Part shown: in pieces, positions 1-6,840 of the stretch | Layout of the letters: each line of letters opens with the position of its first letter | How positions within the stretch are numbered: the stretch's first letter is position 1 | NCBI GenBank assembly: GCA_964549335.1 | Contig: CAZJUQ010000028.1 | Coordinates: forward strand, 1-26,918 | Direction of reading: 5' to 3' | Length of the DNA: 26,918 nt | Origin: Sulfidibacterium sp964549335 | GTDB lineage: Bacteria > Bacteroidota > Bacteroidia > Bacteroidales > F082 | Notes under the pieces: generated by a model | The model's database searches: none | What the model saw: the letters and a program-made list of their open reading frames with translations, nothing else | Told to the model about the DNA's origin: nothing | Position numbers and translations under genes: made by a program

Positions 1-11
1 CAGGGATGGGA

Positions 12-139
12 GCGGCAGCCCGCAGGCGGGGGCGTTAGTGAGGCAGGCGGAGGCAGGGCTGACGTGAGGAAGCCCCTGAAAACGCCGTTGCCGAACAGCG
101 CCGCCGCCGAGGACTATTAGCGGACAGCCCGTATGCCGC
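12..139. repeat. GC-rich, self-complementary block (possible dispersed repeat or structured RNA)
   Basis: This block is far richer in G and C than the roughly 40% GC sequence around it. Visible complementary arms are 13-17 with 89-93, 19-23 with 26-30, 31-36 with 81-86, and 54-60 with 71-78 (one bulge). gcggca at 12-17 can alternatively pair with tgccgc at 134-139. The octamer gcaggcgg occurs twice, at 22-29 and 43-50. Frame 1 is open from base 1 to a TAG at 118-120, but 39 codons in GC-rich DNA is weak evidence for a gene. It may continue left of the window. I infer a REP-like or other dispersed palindromic element, or a structured RNA. Its identity is unknown. Confidence 0.35.
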
Positions 140-202
140 CCTAAAAAATATTCCGGTTTTAGATTTGAATGATATAGACGGGATTTGATATTCCGTAAGC
201 AT

Positions 203-239
203 AAAAAAACCGCCCTGTTTATTTACAAGACGGTTTTTT
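203..239. terminator. Rho-independent terminator, probably bidirectional
   Basis: A-rich left arm ending aaaaaccgccctg, a short loop, then caagacggtttttt: a stem of about 10 pairs flanked by A-runs on one side and T-runs on the other. It lies 17 bases past the stop codon of the C25 protease gene on the minus strand, where it would terminate that transcript. In the plus direction it would insulate the gene from the GC-rich block. Confidence 0.75.
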
Positions 240-255
240 GCGAAAAGCGGATTAC

Positions 256-3200
256 CTATTTGTTTATAAGTATTTTGCGTGTGTACCTGTTTTTGCCTTG
301 TTCCACAACCACAAAGTATATTCCGTTGGGAAGTGTCGATTGGTCGGCACGGTAGTTTATTACTCCGTTAACGGGAGTAAGTTTTTTGGCAACAATCTCT
401 TTTCCGATGGATGACATTAGTTTAAAGGATACTTTTTTGTCGTTGCCGGTTTTTAAATTAACCGTAAAAATTCCTTTGTTGGGATTAGGTAAAATGTGCA
501 ATTTGCGGTTTGCGGGTGAGGGGTTTATGCCCACCGTATTATCCACAAATATGTATAAAGAATCGGAAAAATCGCCGCCGCCACAGTTGTTTAGAGCTTG
601 GACTTTGAGGTAAGCTTCGCCGAGGTAATCGGGGTTCCATGTTACTATGGCGGTTGTGTCGTAGCTTGTTATGCTGCCGGCTTGGGCTGGATAGATAACC
701 CAGGCGTAACCCGTTGCATCTTCTACCGGAACCACGGCATACGAGGTTTCGGTAATTTTATAAAGGTCAACATAATCGGGACCTGAGGGAGTGGCGGGGG
801 CACCGGGGGGATAAAGGAACGAAAGTGTGAGGCTGTCGCTGAAAGTCAACCCTTCGACATCCACAATGTTTTCGATAAGAATTACACTTCCGTTTTGCAA
901 ATCCTGAGGGCCTGCCGTATACAAGGGGGTAAAACTGTTTGAGGGGTTAAATACTCCGTCGCCGGTTGTGGTCCAGTAAACCGAGTCGAAATTGGTGGCT
1001 GTACCGCTGCATTGATAATCTTGTCCGGCACAGACTTCGTCGTCGGGACCTGCAAAGAGTGTTGTTACCAATTCGGTGGGGAGTTGTATGTAATCGAGCC
1101 AAGCGCAATCGGCGCCGCTTGATCCCGAATAGTCTTTTTGGTAAACCCATTTGAAGGTATGCATACCCGGCGAAACGGGGAATTTTTCGTGGGTCCAACC
1201 CACGGAAGTGCCGCTCCAGTTGCCCAATTCTTGGTTGTCGATGTAAAACAGGAGTTTGTCGAAACCATCTTCCGACGAGACTTTTTTATAGAAGCGTATT
1301 GTATCCTGGGTCATTACTTTGTAGCTTAATGACAATTCGGAGGTTTGGCTGTTTTGGATTACTCCCGATTTGGCGTGGTAGTATCCTTCGTAGGGAAATT
1401 GATTTGTAATGAACCAGGGTTCGTTGCCGCCCAAAACCCAGTCGAACTTGGTAAAATCTCCTGTTTCCCAGTCTTCGATAAGTTCGCCGATTTTGGGATA
1501 ATAGGTTTTAGGCACTTCGTATCCGGCGGCTGTTGCAATGTAATGCATTTCGGCAAATACACCGGTGGGGGCGTCGTTACTGACGGTAACGTTAAATTCG
1601 GACCATGAGCCGCCGAAAAAGCTGAGCAAAGGAATGGTATCGGGACCTGAAGTTACCGTGACATAAGCGTTATACGGGATTAGATTTACAATGACATTAT
1701 GAATTATGCAGTGTCCTTTGTTCGAGGTTTTTATTTTCATAACGGCTTGTTCGCCGGGGTCAAGCATACCGTTTCCGTTTCCGTATTGCGAGTCGTCTAT
1801 AATCATTTGACCCGGGGAAATCAGGGGCGCATTAAATGTCATGTAAAACTTGCTGTACCACGACGAGTCGTTTTCGTCGGTTGCATGAACATTAAACAGT
1901 ACTTTGTGTTGGTCGGGGATACCGTTGCTCACATGGAATTTGTAAGCCAATTCGCGGAGTTTGTGTTCGCCTACGTGAATGGTATCGTAATTTTCGGTGG
2001 AATCGATAAAATTAATGTATTGGTCGTTAACATGGAGATTAACAATAACGTTTTTTCCGTCTTCGTTTCCGAGGTTTTTCATTGTCATGCTCACAAGGAT
2101 GTTCTCGTCGAATTCGGGGATATTGTTTCCGTTTCCGAGGGTGTCGTTAATGCTGTGGCTGTCGTGCATGCAGTAAGGACCGTCGGGAGGTATAACCTCG
2201 ACACGGCTTTGATACCTGTAATAGTTTTGTTTGGTGATGACAACGTCGACAAAAGTTCCCGGTTGTTGCGGTATTATGCTAACATCCACAGGTTCGCCGG
2301 TTGCGTCGGCAGTACCGATAATTTCGTCGCCTACGGTTAGGCAGATAAAAGCTCCTTCGTCGGCTTCAACGGTAAAGTAATCGAGACCCGAAAGTAAAAC
2401 CGGGTCGTGAACCACGGTTAAGTTTTGCGGAACTTCGGAATATAGTCTTGTGAAGGCGCCGCCGTGGGCATGAAACAGGTAATAAGTAACTTCTTTGTTG
2501 TTGGGATTTGATGGCCAGCTGCTCTGTTCGAGAAAGTATTTTCCGGCGGCATTACCGAAAGCGGGGACAATGCCTCTCGATCCGGGAGTTGTTCCGTAGT
2601 CGGGCATAAAATCGGGCCACATGTTGTCGTACATTCCCCATACGTATGTGTCGTTTACAAAAGAATAGGATACTTCGGTGGCTGCCGTTATTCCCAAGGC
2701 TCCGCTGTTTTGTCCGTTATGGGTATAGCGGTGAAATTTTTCGGCGAAACATTCGCCGTTGTAGTTAAATTTTCCGGTAAGGCAGTTTATGGAGAAAATC
2801 CATGTCAAATCGGTATTGTATAAACCGTCGATATCGCTGTTGCCGTATGAGGGTTCACCCCAACCTGTTTCGCTGCCGTGGTCGCGGTGTTGCAACAAAA
2901 AGGCGCCGCTGTTGATGTCGTTGTTTATTCTTGTGGCGTTTCCTCCCCAGTCGTTAAGATAGTTGGGGGAGTCGGGGATATATCCCAGGCCGTTTTCGCC
3001 GAAGTAATCGACAATAGTACTTGTGTTTGAGGCGGTTGACCAAACGCCACCTCCGGGATTACCCGAATATATAGCATTTTCGCGCACAACATTTTTACCT
3101 AAAGAATTTTCAAAAAATCCGGCAATAATTTCCGAACACAACTGAAACCAACGTTCCGTTTGCCAACCCATTGCTGTGATAGGGTGGTCGTAGAAGTCGG

Positions 3201-4344
3201 GGTTGGTTGGAGGATTTCTTTCGTAGTTCAGGAATTTAGTTACCATATGTTCCAGTTGGTCGGTATTTTGGGCTGTTATTCTGGCAAAAACCACATCGGG
3301 CAAATTGTCGCCGTCAACATCGGCATAAATGTTATCGGAGATGCAGTAGTTGTTGTACACCGGGCTTACCACTGTATTTCCCGAGGTGCCGTAGTCGCCC
3401 AGTATCAACATTGCCGCCGGGGGTATTGACCAATTGTTGTATGCGCTGTCAACATAGTGTTCGATGGCATTGGTTGTGTTGCCACCTATTTCGGTTGTTG
3501 TAACCACGTGTGTTGTTATTCCCTGTTTAATGCGGAAAAGGCGTATTGAATCGGCCCACGCCAGAAAACCGGCATCGTCGGGGCTTATTATTACATACTC
3601 CCAACCGTTGTCCGAACGTGAGGGGGGACGGTTGTAATCTATTTCCGGCAGCAGGGCGCTGTTCAGGATATTGTCCTTTAAAATGGGGTCCCAATAGCGG
3701 CTTCTCAACCTTTTTTCGCCGAATTGTCCGTTACCTCCTTCAAAGGTGACGGAGATATCCATATCGCGGTTTATTTCGAGAACACCTGTAACGGGATTGT
3801 ACCTGAAAGGGCTTATGCTTACAAGTACAACGTCAACGCCGCGAATTTTACGTTTTGCGGAAACCATTACGTTTTTTTCAGGATAAAAGGCGTTTTTGGC
3901 GTAAATACGCATATCTTTTTTACGCAGAAGCGGACCTTTGTCCGTCTCTTTGGGGATACGCGGTGCCGGAGCAATGTTTTTTCCGGTTACCTTTTCGCTT
4001 TTAAGAGTTTTTACGTTTACTTTGACTCCGGCTCCTTGCGGTACGGCAATATATCTGCTGTACACAGGCAAGTCGGGTGCGCCTTCGGTATTTGGCAAAA
4101 GAACACCTTCAATGCCTATTTTTTCCATTGTTTCGCCCGAAACATTCAGCTTGTCGATGTAATATTTGTCAATGTTAAAATTCATTTCAATACCGGAAGC
4201 ATCTTGTCTTATTACGGTAAGACCGTGTTTGTTTCCTGCATCTTTGAAATGTATAGTTTGGGTCTGCGAAAAAACAGAGGTAAATAAAAGAATTAAAACG
4301 GCAGACAAAAATTTTCCGCCTTGTTTGTAAAAATATTTTTTCAT
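256..4344 (-). CDS. Gingipain-like C25 cysteine peptidase with T9SS sorting domain
   Basis: A 1362-residue secreted protease. Residues 1-26 form a signal peptide ending FSQ. About 30-235 resembles the C25 propeptide, and about 248-620 is the peptidase C25 domain. The catalytic pair is visible: His489 in RDHGSETGWG and Cys521 in SINCLTGKF. The 32-residue spacing and the GSE(T)-W-G and CFAE contexts match gingipains. Two beta-sandwich (CARDB-like) segments follow at about 720-950, then a jelly-roll/MAM-like adhesin domain at about 957-1090. PKD/Ig-like repeats come next, then a T9SS type A sorting domain at about 1283-1362 (LPNPNKG, GIYFVVV, KILINK). Expected location: cell surface or released, after export by Sec and then T9SS. 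The Arg or Lys specificity of gingipains cannot be read from the sequence. It is divergent from the B12 operon and followed by a terminator. Confidence 0.9.
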   Translation of the reverse strand: MKKYFYKQGGKFLSAVLILLFTSVFSQTQTIHFKDAGNKHGLTVIRQDASGIEMNFNIDKYYIDKLNVSGETMEKIGIEGVLLPNTEGAPDLPVYSRYIAVPQGAGVKVNVKTLKSEKVTGKNIAPAPRIPKETDKGPLLRKKDMRIYAKNAFYPEKNVMVSAKRKIRGVDVVLVSISPFRYNPVTGVLEINRDMDISVTFEGGNGQFGEKRLRSRYWDPILKDNILNSALLPEIDYNRPPSRSDNGWEYVIISPDDAGFLAWADSIRLFRIKQGITTHVVTTTEIGGNTTNAIEHYVDSAYNNWSIPPAAMLILGDYGTSGNTVVSPVYNNYCISDNIYADVDGDNLPDVVFARITAQNTDQLEHMVTKFLNYERNPPTNPDFYDHPITAMGWQTERWFQLCSEIIAGFFENSLGKNVVRENAIYSGNPGGGVWSTASNTSTIVDYFGENGLGYIPDSPNYLNDWGGNATRINNDINSGAFLLQHRDHGSETGWGEPSYGNSDIDGLYNTDLTWIFSINCLTGKFNYNGECFAEKFHRYTHNGQNSGALGITAATEVSYSFVNDTYVWGMYDNMWPDFMPDYGTTPGSRGIVPAFGNAAGKYFLEQSSWPSNPNNKEVTYYLFHAHGGAFTRLYSEVPQNLTVVHDPVLLSGLDYFTVEADEGAFICLTVGDEIIGTADATGEPVDVSIIPQQPGTFVDVVITKQNYYRYQSRVEVIPPDGPYCMHDSHSINDTLGNGNNIPEFDENILVSMTMKNLGNEDGKNVIVNLHVNDQYINFIDSTENYDTIHVGEHKLRELAYKFHVSNGIPDQHKVLFNVHATDENDSSWYSKFYMTFNAPLISPGQMIIDDSQYGNGNGMLDPGEQAVMKIKTSNKGHCIIHNVIVNLIPYNAYVTVTSGPDTIPLLSFFGGSWSEFNVTVSNDAPTGVFAEMHYIATAAGYEVPKTYYPKIGELIEDWETGDFTKFDWVLGGNEPWFITNQFPYEGYYHAKSGVIQNSQTSELSLSYKVMTQDTIRFYKKVSSEDGFDKLLFYIDNQELGNWSGTSVGWTHEKFPVSPGMHTFKWVYQKDYSGSSGADCAWLDYIQLPTELVTTLFAGPDDEVCAGQDYQCSGTATNFDSVYWTTTGDGVFNPSNSFTPLYTAGPQDLQNGSVILIENIVDVEGLTFSDSLTLSFLYPPGAPATPSGPDYVDLYKITETSYAVVPVEDATGYAWVIYPAQAGSITSYDTTAIVTWNPDYLGEAYLKVQALNNCGGGDFSDSLYIFVDNTVGINPSPANRKLHILPNPNKGIFTVNLKTGNDKKVSFKLMSSIGKEIVAKKLTPVNGVINYRADQSTLPNGIYFVVVEQGKNRYTRKILINK

Positions 4345-4401
4345 TTTTTAGGAATTAGGTTTAACTGAATATACGACATTTAAAATATTAAAAATGGTTG
4401 T

Positions 4402-4434
4402 CAAAAATACTTGAAATTTATTTTGGAATGACAA
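4402..4434 (-). promoter_or_regulatory. Putative promoter of the C25 protease gene
   Basis: Read on the minus strand, TATTTTTG (plus-strand 4402-4409) fits the Bacteroidota -7 consensus TAnnTTTG. A TTG at 4432-4434 lies 22 bases upstream, near the -33 position. The predicted leader is about 55 bases. The -33 side overlaps the -33 region of the oppositely directed B12 promoter. Confidence 0.4.
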
Positions 4435-4455
4435 TAAAAAAAATGATTACCTTTG
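4422..4455 (+). promoter_or_regulatory. Promoter of the B12 riboswitch operon
   Basis: TACCTTTG at 4448-4455 is a perfect match to the Bacteroidota -7 box. TTTG at 4422-4425 (or TTGG at 4423-4426) sits 21-22 bases upstream as the -33 element. Transcription would begin around 4458, exactly at the first base of the riboswitch P1 helix, which supports the assignment. Confidence 0.65.
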
Positions 4456-4457
4456 CC

Positions 4458-4615
4458 GGTGATAATGGTTAAGGGAATCCTGTGAGAATCAGGAGCTGTC
4501 CCCGCAGCCGTAAGTCGCTTAAACCTGCCGGTTTAGACACCACGCCACTGTCGGCATATTGCCGATGGGAAGGCATACCGGAGGGCGGCAAGCCGGAAGA
4601 CCTGCCATAATCAAC
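4458..4615 (+). ncRNA. Cobalamin (B12) riboswitch
   Basis: The conserved cobalamin aptamer order is present: GGGAATCC, then GTGAGAATC, then GAGCTGTCCCCGCAGCCGTAA, later GCCACTG, GGGAAGG, and the B12 box around 4589-4606 (AAGCCGGAAGACCTGCC). P1 can be drawn by hand from 4458-4468 with 4605-4615, with two mismatches. The downstream leader (4616-4732) contains a strong hairpin, agctttcg with cgaaaagct around 4624-4643, which may be part of the expression platform. The family normally represses uptake genes when adenosyl- or related cobamides bind. The genes below fit that role. Confidence 0.95.
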
Positions 4616-4732
4616 TGTTTCGAAGCTTTCGGGCGAAAAGCTGGAGGAGATTCAAAAATTCTTCCCTCTTACATCCGGTTAGCTTACGAAAATGGTAAAT
4701 TTTTGTAATGTTTAACTTAAAATTTTTTTAAA

Positions 4733-5728
4733 ATGAGAAAAAATTACTTTTTGACGGTCTTGTTGACCATTGGAATTATCGTGCCGTTTTTTGTGAGCGC
4801 ACAACAGGTAAGTACCTTCGACGACCTGCCGCTGGAACCTCAATCTTATTGGACGGGTAGCGATTTGAGCGGTGGATTTTTAAGCGGAAGTGCTTATTTT
4901 TATAACAATTACGACACATCATATGGTGTGTGGAACGGATTTGCATATTCCGATTTTACCGATACCACTAGTGCATGGTACGAATGGCAATATTGTGCCG
5001 CAACCCGTGAGGGGGTAAACGGTTCGAGCAATTACGGAATAGCAAACGTGCCTTCCGACTGGATAGGAGGCACTTATGACCCTATTCCCATAGGAGTAAA
5101 ACTGCAAGAACCTTTGGCAGGCAGTGTTCTGAAAGGCATGTATGTGACAAACACCATGTATAATATGCATTCGATGACTTACGGTGATGCGTTTTCGAAA
5201 AAATTCGGCGGCGAAAGCGGTGACGACCCCGATTGGTTTTTGCTTATTATCAGGGGTTATAACCAGGGCGAATTTACCGATTCGGTAAACTTTTACCTTG
5301 CCGATTACCGTTTTGCCGATAATAAATTCGATTATATAATAAATTACTGGGCATATGTTGATTTATCGCCGTTGGGAAGTGTTGACAGTTTGACTTTCAG
5401 TCTCCGTTCGAGCGATGTCGGTGATTTCGGAATGAATACCCCCGCATATTTCTGTATTGATAATTTTAACGACGAAACCAACGGTATTTCGGATAGTCCC
5501 GCAATCGACTTTTCGGTTTATCCTAATCCGGTTAACAGTGTGTTAAATGTATCGGGAGCAGAGGGGACGAAAATCACACTTACCGACTTGACGGGCAGAA
5601 CACTTTATAACGGTTTTTGTAACAGTCAGGTGTACAGATTTGACATGTCTGATTTTAGCAAGGGAATTTATTTTGTTACCGTTTCGGACAATACAAAATC
5701 GATAACAAAAAAAATCATAAAAAAATAG
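4733..5728 (+). CDS. DUF4465 protein with T9SS sorting domain, B12-regulated
   Basis: A 331-residue protein, first gene after the riboswitch. Residues 1-23 form a signal peptide ending VSAQ. The main domain matches DUF4465, with SYWTGSDLSGGF near the N-terminus, DPDWFLLIIRGY and FYLADYRFADN in the middle, and GMNTPAYFCIDNF at its end. The last 75 or so residues are a T9SS type A sorting domain (VYPNPVNSVLNV, GIYFVTV, terminal KKIIKK). DUF4465 is a secreted Bacteroidota family without an established biochemical function that I know of. Position directly behind a cobalamin riboswitch suggests a surface role in cobamide capture; that is inference. The start follows an A-rich stretch with no Shine-Dalgarno site, as usual in this phylum. 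Confidence 0.88.
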   Translation: MRKNYFLTVLLTIGIIVPFFVSAQQVSTFDDLPLEPQSYWTGSDLSGGFLSGSAYFYNNYDTSYGVWNGFAYSDFTDTTSAWYEWQYCAATREGVNGSSNYGIANVPSDWIGGTYDPIPIGVKLQEPLAGSVLKGMYVTNTMYNMHSMTYGDAFSKKFGGESGDDPDWFLLIIRGYNQGEFTDSVNFYLADYRFADNKFDYIINYWAYVDLSPLGSVDSLTFSLRSSDVGDFGMNTPAYFCIDNFNDETNGISDSPAIDFSVYPNPVNSVLNVSGAEGTKITLTDLTGRTLYNGFCNSQVYRFDMSDFSKGIYFVTVSDNTKSITKKIIKK

Positions 5729-5744
5729 CTGAAAATGATACCGG

Positions 5745-5778
5745 CGGTCTGTCCGTAATGCTTTGTGCGGGCAGACCG
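5745..5778 (+). terminator. Intercistronic hairpin in the B12 operon (attenuator or processing site)
   Basis: cggtctgtccg (5745-5755) pairs with cgggcagaccg (5768-5778) through 11 pairs with a 12-base loop. The only non-Watson-Crick pair is U-G when read as plus-strand RNA; it would be A-C on the minus strand. The tail, tttaaatattt, is U-rich but not a clean U run. It could partially terminate transcription, or stabilise the upstream message and so raise the DUF4465 protein relative to downstream genes. Confidence 0.5.
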
Positions 5779-5797
5779 TTTAAATATTTATACGGAG

Positions 5798-6835
5798 ATG
5801 AAAACCGGTTATAACATATTTAACCTTTTTGTTTTGTTAATGTATCTGTTTTTGCCGGAGACCGGTTTTTCACAGTTCAGCAACGAAGAGCCTATACACA
5901 AAGATAGTGTGATAATAAAGGCTTGGGCTACCCGATGTACGGTAAACAGAGGATATATTAACATAGAAGACACAACATTTACTTACACGCAAGGCGATAC
6001 AACTTCGAACAGGGCTTTTTTCGGCGAACCGGACAATGCTACGGGATATCCGCAAGGCGATATGGATGTGGTCAGTCTTGGCGACGGTGGTAGTGCCGTC
6101 CTGGGTTTCGATAAACCCATAAAAAACGGTGACGGTCCCGATTTTGCCGTTTTCGAAAACGGTTTTGTATCGTCGCAGCCGCCGTTTCAATATTTTCTTG
6201 AATTGGCTTTTGTAGAGGTTAGTACCGACGGTGTGCGCTATGTAAGGTTTCCGGCGGTATCGTTAACGCAAGACACATTGCAAATAGGTACATTCGGACA
6301 GATAGATCCCGGAAAGTTGCATAACCTCGCGGGAAAGTTTCCGTTCGACTATGGAACCCCTTTCGATTTGGAAGATATTGCGGACAGCACCGGTATTAAC
6401 ACCGACAGTATAAATTTTGTAAGAGTTGTGGATGTAACCGGAGATATCAATCCGTTATATGCATCATACGATTCGCAGGGCAATAAAATAAACGACCCTT
6501 GGCCTTCCCCTTTTTGGACCGGAGGTTTCGACCTGAATGCCGTGGCCGTGATAAATGTTTTGGAAAACACGGGATATGCTGATGAGTGTCAACAACGTGG
6601 AAATGTTAAAATTTCACCCAATCCTGCCGACCTGTTTCTGAAAATAAAAATATCCGGTAACGCCAAAATGGAAGGTTACGTTTTAACGGATATTTCGGGA
6701 CAAATCATTTTGCAAAACAGTGTTAAAGGAAATATAGCCGTATTAAATACGGGCAGTTTTCCTCAAGGGTTATATTTTTTGAAAATTTTTACGGAAGAGG
6801 ATATTTTCAGCAAGAAAGTTTTGATAAAACATTGA
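5798..6835 (+). CDS. Secreted surface protein with T9SS sorting domain, B12 operon
   Basis: A 345-residue protein starting at the ATG at 5798. An in-frame GTG at 5765 would add 11 residues but lies inside the intercistronic hairpin and precedes the signal peptide, so I reject it. Signal peptide ends about GFSQ. The body has recognisable conserved blocks: MDVVSLGDGGSAVLGFD, GDGPDFAVFENGF, LAFVEVSTDG, LAGKFPFDYGTPFDLEDI and VRVVDVTGDI. They define a Bacteroidota cell-surface family of unknown biochemistry that I recognise by these motifs only. The C-terminal 75 or so residues are a T9SS sorting domain (ISPNPADLFLKI, GLYFLKIF, KVLIKH). It lies 69 bases after the DUF4465 gene and 5 bases before btuB, so it is co-transcribed. 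A role in binding cobamide or B12-carrier proteins is inferred from context. Confidence 0.82.
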   Translation: MKTGYNIFNLFVLLMYLFLPETGFSQFSNEEPIHKDSVIIKAWATRCTVNRGYINIEDTTFTYTQGDTTSNRAFFGEPDNATGYPQGDMDVVSLGDGGSAVLGFDKPIKNGDGPDFAVFENGFVSSQPPFQYFLELAFVEVSTDGVRYVRFPAVSLTQDTLQIGTFGQIDPGKLHNLAGKFPFDYGTPFDLEDIADSTGINTDSINFVRVVDVTGDINPLYASYDSQGNKINDPWPSPFWTGGFDLNAVAVINVLENTGYADECQQRGNVKISPNPADLFLKIKISGNAKMEGYVLTDISGQIILQNSVKGNIAVLNTGSFPQGLYFLKIFTEEDIFSKKVLIKH

Positions 6836-6840
6836 CCCTT

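Noticed and set aside
1..120. Frame-1 open stretch ending at TAG 118-120 as a truncated gene
   Set aside because: Only 39 codons in GC-rich DNA where stops are rare, with no recognisable protein motif; the base-pairing potential is the stronger signal.
1699..2340. 213-codon plus-strand open frame inside the C25 protease gene
   Set aside because: Antisense shadow of a long, domain-supported gene; low-complexity Val/Phe-rich translation and no recognisable family.
4616..4732. Second promoter or small gene between the riboswitch and the DUF4465 gene
   Set aside because: No TAnnTTTG box in a suitable position and no open frame with a family signal; best explained as riboswitch expression platform and leader.
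5765..5797. GTG start giving an N-terminally longer T9SS surface protein
   Set aside because: Lies within the intercistronic hairpin and precedes a normal signal peptide that begins at ATG 5798.
6832..6840. TTG start for the BtuB-like receptor
   Set aside because: Overlaps the previous stop; the ATG three codons later starts a standard signal peptide.
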